Assembly: GCA_018676275.1 (NCBI GenBank)
Contig: JABHFC010000317.1
Coordinates: forward strand, 1 to 5,362
DNA length: 5,362 nt
Origin: Gammaproteobacteria bacterium
GTDB lineage: Bacteria > Pseudomonadota > Gammaproteobacteria > Eutrophobiales > Eutrophobiaceae
Direction of reading: 5' to 3'
Shown: positions 1-5,362 of the stretch, one piece after another
Position numbering within the stretch: position 1 is the first letter of the stretch
Layout of the letters: every line of letters starts with the position of its first letter
Program-made: the position numbers and the translations under genes
Notes under the pieces: generated by a model
Databases searched by the model: none
Seen by the model: only the letters and a program-made list of their open reading frames with translations
What the model was told of the DNA's origin: nothing

Positions 1-480
1 CCGATTGTTTTTAGCCAATCTACAACGGCTACGGTTATTGGCGCTGCTTTCTTTCTCATGGTGGCAATCGCGGCAATCACTTCGGCCATTGCTATTGTGC
101 AACCTCCGGTGATCTGGTTGGAGAGGCAATTTGGAATGGGAAGAACAGCGGCGTCCATGCTCGCCATATTTGTTATCTGGTTACTGGGTCTGGGCACGGT
201 TTGTTCGTTTGACTCCTGTTCTACTTACTATCCGTTGGACTTCATCCCCTTTTTTGCTGATATGACGATATTCGCTGTATCGGAAATGATAGCCATCAAT
301 ATTTTTCTTCCGCTTGGCGCTTTTCTATTATCAATATTTGTCGGATGGCGAATGCCACTTTCCATTATTGAAGAAGAGCTGGATGAACAGAACATTTATT
401 TGTTGAAGTTCTGGTACTTTTGTATGCGCTATATTATTCCACCGGCGATCCTGATGATTATGATCTTTGGCTTAAAGTGA
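1..480 (+). CDS. Neurotransmitter:sodium symporter (NSS) family transporter, C-terminal part (partial at 5' end)
   Basis: This is the end of an inner-membrane, sodium-coupled importer of the LeuT/MhsT type; members usually carry amino acids or related amines. The frame is open from base 1, so the true start lies outside the window and 159 residues are seen. Window residues 17-36 (FFLMVAIAAITSAIAIVQPP) match TM8 of LeuT, and A24, T27 and S28 align with the LeuT Na2-site residues A351, T354 and S355, so sodium coupling looks intact. Further hydrophobic segments lie at about 50-70 (TM9), 90-116 (TM10, with the family-like LPLG and FVGW motifs) and 138-158 (TM11, with RYIIPPAI). The protein ends right after TM11, as in 11-helix bacterial NSS proteins, rather than having the 12 helices of LeuT. 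An acidic loop (EEELDE, 124-129) precedes TM11. The substrate cannot be assigned because the TM1 and TM6 binding residues are missing. The family call is strong. Confidence 0.9.
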   Translation, partial: PIVFSQSTTATVIGAAFFLMVAIAAITSAIAIVQPPVIWLERQFGMGRTAASMLAIFVIWLLGLGTVCSFDSCSTYYPLDFIPFFADMTIFAVSEMIAINIFLPLGAFLLSIFVGWRMPLSIIEEELDEQNIYLLKFWYFCMRYIIPPAILMIMIFGLK

Positions 481-507
481 ACTGAATCAGTTTGGATTAT
501 AGCAGGC

Positions 508-526
508 ATAATATAGCTTATATTAT
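508..526. repeat. Perfect AT-only inverted repeat upstream of the exported-protein gene
   Basis: An 8-bp arm (ATAATATA, 508-515) is followed by a 3-nt spacer (GCT) and its exact reverse complement (TATATTAT, 519-526). It lies between the NSS stop codon and the Shine-Dalgarno site of the next gene, 18 nt before that site. The arms hold only A and T and no U-run follows, so it is a poor intrinsic terminator. It may be part of a promoter region or a regulator site, or it may be a chance product of AT-rich sequence. No convincing -35/-10 pair could be fixed here. Confidence 0.4.
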
Positions 527-543
527 TCGATGAGTAACAATTT

Positions 544-549
544 AAGGAG
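544..549 (+). promoter_or_regulatory. Shine-Dalgarno site for the exported-protein gene
   Basis: AAGGAG sits 6 nt before the ATG at 556. It is the strongest ribosome-binding site in the window. It fixes the start codon of the 250-residue protein, and with it the hydrophobic N-terminal signal segment. Confidence 0.8.
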
Positions 550-555
550 TACAAA

Positions 556-1308
556 ATGAAACTAAGCAGTCTGTTAATCTTAGCGGTATTGGGGCTTGCA
601 TTCTCTACAGGCGGATACACACAAGAAGACATGAAGGAAATGTTCTCCTGCAATTTCCACGAGGGCAAGGATATGGACGACCTGATGTCTGTCAGAGACT
701 TCTATGTGAAGCAATCGAAGAAAGCCGGTTTGGAAATCCCCTTTGCCTTCGTCTGGACACCGATCAAGGGTGACTTTGACTACGACTTCATCTGGTTCAA
801 CTACCACGCTGATTTGACAGCGTTTGCCCAGTTCACAGACGCTTTCGATGCAGTGCCAGCTTTGGCGGCAGTTAAGACTCGTTTCGATTCGGTTGCTGAC
901 TGTAGCTCGGATATCGTCAGGCGCTGGAAGTTCTATGATGGTGGCGAAGCGCCCGTTGTTACACCACCGGCGTTCATCGCGTCTTCGGCATGTATTCTCA
1001 ATCCCGGCGTGAGAATGCAGGATCTAGGTGATCTGTGGGGACATATAAGTCGCACACTGGAAGGGTTTGGGAGACACAAAGCATTTCATCACTACGTAGT
1101 CAGTCCATTTACCTCTGGCCCAGGTAGCCCCGACCTGTTCATTTATGGAGTGCACGATAGTGTTACTGCATGGGCCGAACGGGACGAAGCCCTTCGTAAT
1201 TCCGAAACTGGGCAGGGACTTGAGCGGCTTGTGAACGCTGTGATGAGCTGCAGAACCAGTCTATGGAACGCTCACTGGGTCGTTAAAAGTCCGTTCGAGG
1301 ATCGTTGA
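556..1308 (+). CDS. Exported protein of unknown function with two tandem copies of a ~100-residue domain
   Basis: I do not recognise a named family. The ATG follows a strong AAGGAG, and residues 1-20 form a signal-peptide-like segment (K2, then a hydrophobic run LLILAVLGLAF), so the 250-residue product is probably periplasmic or secreted. The mature part repeats itself. Copy 1 runs from C32 to about F126 and copy 2 from C146 to about V242, joined by a proline-rich linker (E131-P138). Shared landmarks are Cys with Gly at +5, Met at +8 and Asp-Leu at +10/+11 (C32/G37/M40/D42-L43 and C146/G151/M154/D156-L157), an aromatic strand (FIW 78-80, FIY 195-197), T-A-aromatic-A (88-91, 204-207), and a second Cys (C116, C232) followed by a Trp-containing end. 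Cysteine spacing is 84 and 86, so one disulphide per copy is plausible. The size and pattern recall dimeric alpha/beta-barrel domains, but that is a guess. It lies 75 nt after the NSS gene and could be co-transcribed with it. Confidence 0.85.
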   Translation: MKLSSLLILAVLGLAFSTGGYTQEDMKEMFSCNFHEGKDMDDLMSVRDFYVKQSKKAGLEIPFAFVWTPIKGDFDYDFIWFNYHADLTAFAQFTDAFDAVPALAAVKTRFDSVADCSSDIVRRWKFYDGGEAPVVTPPAFIASSACILNPGVRMQDLGDLWGHISRTLEGFGRHKAFHHYVVSPFTSGPGSPDLFIYGVHDSVTAWAERDEALRNSETGQGLERLVNAVMSCRTSLWNAHWVVKSPFEDR

Positions 1309-1425
1309 GAAGCTGTTTATTAGCAGCAATAGCGGTGGTCGAATAAATTCTATCCTGATTATTATAATTTTTGAGTTAAGGTAAATCGTTGGCATATAAT
1401 TGCTATGTTAAGGCATGGTCTGTTT

Positions 1426-3285
1426 TCAAGCCCATAACTCGGAGACTGCCCGATAAGCTTCATTGACTGCAGTGTCCAGTGAGGTCGTTGCTCCTGCGTC
1501 TGCATTCGCAATAGTTATTCGGCCAAAGGATTTACGGGCGATAATTCTGCGGTTCTCTTCTTCTGTCTTGTCATCGAAGATACCATTAAGTATATAACTC
1601 GCACCGTGCGCCCACCGATTGATGGTTATATCCAGAATATCTCGTTCGCTCCTGAAACCATACTTCCCCAGCATATTATCGAGTTGCATTCTTACCTCTC
1701 GTTCCATGTTTTCAAGAGACATCTGCAAAAGCTTGTGACGTCCAAGACGATATTGTTCGCGGGCTGTTAGCAAGGTGTTTTTCGTATAAGGCACATGCTC
1801 CATATGAATGACTATTGGTTGTTGTGGGTCAGCACTAAACTGATAGCTACCCATACTCACCGGATAATCGAGACTTACCTCGTGAAAAAAATTACCGGGA
1901 CAGTAAATTGAACTTACGCCGGCTTTGACAAAAGAATCCCATTTTCGTAACAGTACATGTGTATAGACTACAGGGACTCTGACACCTTCTCGCATCGCGT
2001 CTTTTTGAGATTTAGGCAATGCCGGACAGATATGGGGAATGACAACATGAGGACAGGCCAAAACTACACGATCAGCAGTCACTCCTATATTAATTTCATT
2101 TTTATCAGCATAAGTCACCTTTACATGATCCTTTTGCGAGGCAACATTAACGACTGTCGAATTCAGGCGAATACGCAGGAACTGATCTGGACGGTCCAGT
2201 TTGGCATAATTAAATTTTGCCGTGAGGACATCCTCTACCTTGTCACTATTTGCAAGATCAGGAATAAAGTGGTTCGCGATCAGCCGTGGAATCGATCCAT
2301 TACCGTCCGGGAAATGGTAAATGTAAGGCTCCGAGTGCCCAATTTGCGTTTCGATTTTTAGACCATCGAAACCGGGGAGGCCCATAGACATTGCCATTCG
2401 TGCGGGGAATACCGATGCTCCCAGACCCCTCAGTAAGGTTTTATGCTCATAATAATCAATAACCTCTTCTGAAACTTGCACATGATTTCGTAAGTAATCA
2501 GCGTAGCTGATATGACCTAGAATCTTCTTCTTTTCTGAGAGTGATTTGCCCTCAAAGTAATCCTTCTTTGTAGAAAGAAGTTTACATAGATCTTTTTTAC
2601 CTTGTCTCGATAATGGTGTTTGCTTAGCAAATTTTTCAGCATCAAATTCGTATGCTTCAATCATATATTGATCATCTGCGTCGAAAGGCGCACCTCGGAC
2701 AAGCTTTTCTTCAGCGAAGTTTTCACTGTTAAAGAAGACACCTCTTTGCAGTTTCAGGTCCGCATAGAAATTCTTGTCATATGCTTGATGAAATTGTTGG
2801 AAATCAATTTTCAAAGTAGAAAGTAGTTCATCTACTACAGGACCCATGGAGGAGCTATTTAGAGACTGTGAACCAGCGTAGCAAATGTAAGAGCGGCCAT
2901 CATGGGTAAACTCGTTACGCCGGGCATTGCCACCAAAATCGTCGTGGTTATCGAGAATCAGGATACGGGCTTTCCCTTCTGCTCTTTGCTGATGAAAATA
3001 GGCGGCAGCAAAACCACTGATACCTGCTCCAACAACCACAAGATCATAGTGCTCTGAAATATTTTTGATTCCAGTGACTGCAGCATTGCCATCGCGCAAG
3101 CGATGCATGTGTTGGAAAGATCCATCATGATTACCTCTCATTCCCGTCAAAGCAGGTGGGTAATCTTCAAGATGCTCAATTTTTTCTGAGAGTGGCGTCG
3201 CATTAATACGTGGGATTATCGAAGGGGCAAATGCAATTCCGGTCAATCTTTTTAATAATTGGCGGCGGTTCATTATTCGGCGCAT
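1426..3285 (-). CDS. FAD-dependent amine oxidoreductase, spermidine dehydrogenase (SpdH)-like, with Tat-type signal
   Basis: This 619-residue flavoprotein resembles SpdH of Pseudomonas aeruginosa (PA3713) in length and layout. That type oxidises polyamines such as spermidine to an aldehyde plus an amine. A Tat-like motif NRRQLLK (6-12) precedes a hydrophobic stretch, suggesting folded export to the periplasm. The family-typical segment YPPALTGMRG (42-51) follows, then the dinucleotide-binding strand DLVVVGAGISG (81-91; G86, G88, G91), the acidic strand end LILD (109-112) and the FGGNARRNEF flavin motif (117-126). The C-terminal GRITIANADAGA (588-599) is the usual closing FAD motif. The ATG at 3285 has AGGA 9 nt upstream; an in-frame ATG at 3273 (M5) lacks a site at proper distance but would keep the Tat motif. 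The gene follows DUF1445 by 30 nt, so it is probably the second gene of that operon. Flavoprotein status is certain. Polyamine specificity is inferred, and a different amine substrate is quite possible given the neighbours. Confidence 0.87.
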   Translation of the reverse strand: MRRIMNRRQLLKRLTGIAFAPSIIPRINATPLSEKIEHLEDYPPALTGMRGNHDGSFQHMHRLRDGNAAVTGIKNISEHYDLVVVGAGISGFAAAYFHQQRAEGKARILILDNHDDFGGNARRNEFTHDGRSYICYAGSQSLNSSSMGPVVDELLSTLKIDFQQFHQAYDKNFYADLKLQRGVFFNSENFAEEKLVRGAPFDADDQYMIEAYEFDAEKFAKQTPLSRQGKKDLCKLLSTKKDYFEGKSLSEKKKILGHISYADYLRNHVQVSEEVIDYYEHKTLLRGLGASVFPARMAMSMGLPGFDGLKIETQIGHSEPYIYHFPDGNGSIPRLIANHFIPDLANSDKVEDVLTAKFNYAKLDRPDQFLRIRLNSTVVNVASQKDHVKVTYADKNEINIGVTADRVVLACPHVVIPHICPALPKSQKDAMREGVRVPVVYTHVLLRKWDSFVKAGVSSIYCPGNFFHEVSLDYPVSMGSYQFSADPQQPIVIHMEHVPYTKNTLLTAREQYRLGRHKLLQMSLENMEREVRMQLDNMLGKYGFRSERDILDITINRWAHGASYILNGIFDDKTEEENRRIIARKSFGRITIANADAGATTSLDTAVNEAYRAVSELWA

Positions 3286-3294
3286 ATTTATTTT

Positions 3295-3298
3295 TCCT
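3295..3298 (-). promoter_or_regulatory. Shine-Dalgarno site for the SpdH-like gene
   Basis: On the minus strand AGGA lies 9 nt before the ATG at 3285. It falls inside the 30-nt gap after the DUF1445 stop codon. It supports the longer start (M1) over the ATG four codons downstream, and it fits translation from a shared mRNA. Confidence 0.5.
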
Positions 3299-3315
3299 GT
3301 TTAAATAGCAATCTA

Positions 3316-4116
3316 TTAAGCCTGTTTTTTTACTTGTTCCAGATTTAAATCAGTTACCAACATATGTGCGGATGCATGGCTAATACATAAGGGTAACCTG
3401 GCCTGTTCTGCTGCCAGTTGACTGGTCACACCGCAGGCCCAGAAAACCGGTAATTCGTCCTTCATGACCCTTGTTTGAGTTAGGCTTTGTACAGGACTAT
3501 TAATATCTACAATGCCGATCAAATGCGGATGACCAATATGGATGGGTGCGCCATGGACATCTGGGTATTGTGTAGTAAGTTGAATAGCTTTGATTGCATC
3601 CGCAGGCGTTAAGGGGCGCATAGAGACCACGATCTTTCCGGCAAATGGTCCGACGGCTTCAGTATCAATATTTGTATAGTATATAGCGGCACTGTCACCC
3701 CGTTCGAGATAGGCCTGTCCGACACCTTCCTGAACAAGCAGTTCTTCAAAGGAAAATGAACAACCGAAAGCAAAGGTGACAAAATCATCATCCCACAAAT
3801 CCTTGATATCGTGTTTCGTCTGCGTTAATTGTCCGTGTTCAAAAACCGAATAGGCGCTGAGGTCGGTTCGAATATCAATATCATCTGCCAGTGTCGGCAA
3901 AGCCGGGTCACCAACCTGAGATTGGGCCAGCACCGGACAGGCGCGGCGGTTTAGCTCGCAATAACGTGCAAAATCGTCTGCGTACTGATGAGGAAGAATT
4001 AGAATGTTGCATTGTATAAAGCCGGGTGCCAGACCGTTTGTGGGTCCGGCAATCCGTCCTTCACGAATGGCCTGTCTAACAGCGCGGGGATTATCCAGCG
4101 GAACAGATTGATTCAT
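3316..4116 (-). CDS. DUF1445 / YcsI family protein (putative hydro-lyase, D-glutamate cyclase-like)
   Basis: This cytosolic protein has family landmarks along its whole length (numbering from the ATG at 4116, 266 residues): GPTNGLAPGFIQCNILILP (24-42), CELNRRACPVL (53-63), GDP (69-71), DIDIRTDLSAY (79-89), LWDDDFVTFAFGCSFSFEELL (107-127), GPFAGKIVVSMRPL (156-169), HGAPIHIG (188-195), PVFWACGVT (223-231) and HMLVTD (251-256). PF07286 members are called putative hydro-lyases and are linked to D-glutamate/5-oxoproline interconversion; Bacillus subtilis ycsI sits beside the 5-oxoprolinase genes. No signal peptide or membrane segment is visible. I prefer the ATG because homologues start shortly before the GPT segment. 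A TTG at 4143 would add nine residues (275 in total), and neither start has a good Shine-Dalgarno site. Two spots look divergent: HASAHM (247-252), where the family as I recall it has HAPGHM, and the 206-222 stretch before PVFWACG. It is the first gene of the minus-strand operon. The exact reaction is unproven. Confidence 0.88.
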   Translation of the reverse strand: MNQSVPLDNPRAVRQAIREGRIAGPTNGLAPGFIQCNILILPHQYADDFARYCELNRRACPVLAQSQVGDPALPTLADDIDIRTDLSAYSVFEHGQLTQTKHDIKDLWDDDFVTFAFGCSFSFEELLVQEGVGQAYLERGDSAAIYYTNIDTEAVGPFAGKIVVSMRPLTPADAIKAIQLTTQYPDVHGAPIHIGHPHLIGIVDINSPVQSLTQTRVMKDELPVFWACGVTSQLAAEQARLPLCISHASAHMLVTDLNLEQVKKQA

Positions 4117-4150
4117 ATCGGTATTAATCCGGTGTAGAGGCAACTACCAA

Positions 4151-4179
4151 TTGTTCAGATTATCGTTATAATGTATTAT
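4151..4179 (+). promoter_or_regulatory. Candidate sigma70 promoter for the hyuA-like gene
   Basis: TTGTTC (4151-4156) and TATTAT (4174-4179) are separated by exactly 17 nt, which is a good vegetative-promoter match. Transcription would begin near 4186, giving a leader of about 50 nt before the ATG at 4236. The -10 box lies within the left arm of the 22-bp palindrome, so a protein bound there would block the polymerase. A TATAAT at 4167-4172 also looks tempting but has no -35 at a workable distance. No equally good promoter was found for the minus-strand operon. Confidence 0.45.
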
Positions 4180-4193
4180 GTATACAAAATACA
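4172..4193. promoter_or_regulatory. 22-bp palindromic operator candidate (GntR-type, centred on GTATAC)
   Basis: Left arm TGTATTATGTA (4172-4182) and right arm TACAAAATACA (4183-4193) are reverse complements at 10 of 11 positions with no spacer; the core TGTATACA is perfect. FadR-subfamily GntR regulators of catabolic operons are known to bind sites of the type TTGTATACAA, so a regulator of that family is the best guess. The site lies in the divergent gap between DUF1445 and hyuA, about 53 nt before the hyuA ATG and 66 nt before the DUF1445 ATG, and overlaps the hyuA -10 candidate. It could thus control both directions. No regulator gene is present in the window. Confidence 0.55.
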
Positions 4194-4235
4194 CAAATTT
4201 TCTTAATTTACGAAAGTCATTATTCATTTTTTTCT

Positions 4236-5362
4236 ATGTCCAGTGAAGGAATAAGAATTGGTATTGATATCGGCGGCACATTTACAGATTTTGCCCTGGA
4301 TAAAGATGACCACTTTCATACCACCAAGGTATTAACTACACATCAGGCTCCGGAGCAGGCCATTATGAACGGTTTGCAGACCATAATGTCGCAAACGGCG
4401 AGTAAACCTGAAGATGTGGAACTGATTATTCATGGCACCACTCTTGCCACAAATGCCATTATTGAACAAAAAGGTGCCCGCGTCGCCATGCTAACGACGA
4501 TGGGTTTTCGTGATGTGCTGGAGTTGGGTACAGAGAGTCGTTTTGATCAATATGATTTGAATCTTGTAAAACCCAAACCGCTGGTAGAGAGAGCTGCACG
4601 ATTTACCATTTCTGAACGACTTGCCGCCGATGGCAGTGTATTGCTTCCAATTGACCTGGCGGCTATCAAGGAAATTGCGGGAGAACTGGATAAAAATAAA
4701 ATAGAAAGTGTTGCTATATGCTTTTTACACAGTTTTACTAATCCGCAGCATGAGCAAAAAGCGGCAGATGAACTGCGCAAGTACTTACCGAATATTTACA
4801 TAAGTTTGTCTTCACAGGTCGCGCCGGAAATCAGGGAATATGAACGTTTTTCGACAACGGTTGCTAATGCCTATGTACAACCGCTTATGGACTCTTATCT
4901 TTGCCGGCTGGAACAACAACTGCAGCAGGCTGGATACAACTGTCCTGTTTACATGTTTCTATCCAATGGTGGACTTGCGGAAGTCAACGTGGCGCGGCAG
5001 TTCCCTATTCGCCTGGTAGAGTCTGGTCCTGCTGGAGGCGCGGTATTTGCCAGTCATGTTGCCCGTAGTCATAAGGAAAACCGGATTCTTTCATTTGACA
5101 TGGGCGGTACGACGGCAAAGATTTGTTTAATCGATAACGCTGAGCCGCAAAAAGCGAATATGTTTGAAATGGCCAGGGTGCACCGCTTTAAGCAGGGTAG
5201 TGGTTTACCTGCCAGGATACCGGTCATTGAAATGGTTGAAATCGGTGCAGGTGGCGGTTCAATTGCAAGGGTGGATAATCTCGGTCGTATTACCGTTGGT
5301 CCGGACAGCGCCGGTTCTGAACCCGGGCCAGCCTGCTACGATCGCGGTGGTGATAATGTCAC
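4236..5362 (+). CDS. hyuA: Hydantoinase / 5-oxoprolinase subunit A family ATPase, N-terminal part (partial at 3' end)
   Basis: This frame runs off the right edge with no stop: 375 full codons, roughly half of the usual HyuA length of about 680-700 residues. The family couples ATP hydrolysis to opening of hydantoin, 5-oxoproline or similar lactam rings, normally with a HyuB partner in the cytosol; related acetone and acetophenone carboxylase subunits share the fold. Visible motifs of the actin-like ATPase are GIDIGGTFTD (9-18, phosphate loop 1), HGTTLATNAIIE (66-77), ESGPAGG (262-268), FDMGGTTAK (287-295, phosphate loop 2), EIGAGGGSIA (335-344) and GPDSAGSEPGPACY (355-368). All look intact. 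The ATG at 4236 gives the usual short lead before the first motif, but no clear Shine-Dalgarno site precedes it, only a T-rich tract. It is transcribed divergently from DUF1445 and the SpdH-like gene. The ring substrate cannot be told from this half, so the symbol is meant at family level. Confidence 0.9.
   Translation, partial: MSSEGIRIGIDIGGTFTDFALDKDDHFHTTKVLTTHQAPEQAIMNGLQTIMSQTASKPEDVELIIHGTTLATNAIIEQKGARVAMLTTMGFRDVLELGTESRFDQYDLNLVKPKPLVERAARFTISERLAADGSVLLPIDLAAIKEIAGELDKNKIESVAICFLHSFTNPQHEQKAADELRKYLPNIYISLSSQVAPEIREYERFSTTVANAYVQPLMDSYLCRLEQQLQQAGYNCPVYMFLSNGGLAEVNVARQFPIRLVESGPAGGAVFASHVARSHKENRILSFDMGGTTAKICLIDNAEPQKANMFEMARVHRFKQGSGLPARIPVIEMVEIGAGGGSIARVDNLGRITVGPDSAGSEPGPACYDRGGDNV

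Noticed and set aside
429..1012. Short open frames opposite or out of frame with the symporter end and the exported-protein gene (minus 429-668 and 580-807, plus 824-1012)
   Set aside because: They overlap better supported genes, lack recognisable domains and have no supporting translation signals.
1309..1425. A possible bidirectional terminator in the convergent gap: a GCTG/CAGC stem at 1312-1327 and short AT palindromes near 1355-1368
   Set aside because: The stem is only 4 bp with an 8-nt loop and no U-run follows; nothing in the gap forms a credible intrinsic terminator. A 7-bp direct repeat GTTAAGG (1375-1381 and 1407-1413) is too short to mean anything alone.
1957..2361. A 134-codon plus-strand open frame opposite the SpdH-like gene
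   Set aside because: It lies wholly antisense to a clearly conserved flavoprotein, has no family resemblance or ribosome-binding site that I can see, and reads as low-likelihood protein sequence; it is a shadow frame.
4165..4196. A minus-strand promoter for the DUF1445 operon using TATAAC (4165-4170, read on the minus strand)
   Set aside because: No -35 box with more than about two or three matches falls at 15-18 nt; TTGTGT is 20 nt away. The operon must have a promoter near here but I cannot place it.
4547..4780. A 77-codon minus-strand frame inside the HyuA-like gene
   Set aside because: The plus strand here encodes a continuous HyuA-family protein with all expected motifs, so the antisense frame is incidental.
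1..5362. A mobile element, defence system, CRISPR array or phage signature
   Set aside because: All five genes are metabolic, transport or exported-protein genes; no transposase, integrase, terminal repeats, toxin-antitoxin pair or regularly spaced repeats were seen.

Overview
This window looks like ordinary bacterial chromosome of moderate G+C, with AT-rich intergenic gaps. The protein families (an 11-helix sodium symporter, a SpdH-type flavoprotein, DUF1445 and HyuA) suggest a proteobacterium, most likely a gammaproteobacterium. That placement is inferred from the families and Shine-Dalgarno sites only and cannot be narrowed to a genus. I see no rRNA, tRNA, CRISPR array, insertion sequence, phage gene or integration site.

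Layout, left to right. (1) Positions 1-480, plus strand: the C-terminal 159 residues of a neurotransmitter:sodium symporter (NSS, LeuT-like) whose start lies left of the window. (2) 556-1308, plus strand: an unrecognised 250-residue exported protein built from two diverged copies of one domain of about 100 residues, each bracketed by two cysteines. (3) 1426-3285, minus strand: a FAD-dependent oxidoreductase resembling spermidine dehydrogenase SpdH, with a Tat-like N-terminus. (4) 3316-4116, minus strand: a DUF1445 (YcsI / D-glutamate cyclase-like) protein, 30 nt upstream of the flavoprotein gene and almost certainly in the same transcript. (5) 4236-5362, plus strand: the N-terminal 375 residues of a hydantoinase / 5-oxoprolinase A-type ATPase (HyuA family), cut by the right edge. 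Genes 2 and 3 converge on a 117-nt gap, and genes 4 and 5 diverge from an AT-rich intergenic region.

How they may work together. The DUF1445, SpdH-like and HyuA-like genes form a divergent cluster that shares one control region. That region holds a near-perfect 22-bp palindrome centred on GTATAC, of the kind bound by GntR-family regulators, and it overlaps the -10 box of the best hyuA promoter candidate. DUF1445 proteins are associated with D-glutamate / 5-oxoproline chemistry, HyuA proteins drive ATP-dependent opening of hydantoin or 5-oxoproline rings, and SpdH-like enzymes oxidise amines. A catabolic module for a cyclic or amidated amine / amino-acid compound is therefore plausible, but the substrate cannot be read from the sequence. 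The NSS transporter on the left could supply an amino-acid-like substrate, but the exported protein gene and a convergent junction separate it from the cluster, so that link is weak. The least understood items are the duplicated secreted protein and the exact job of the catabolic cluster.
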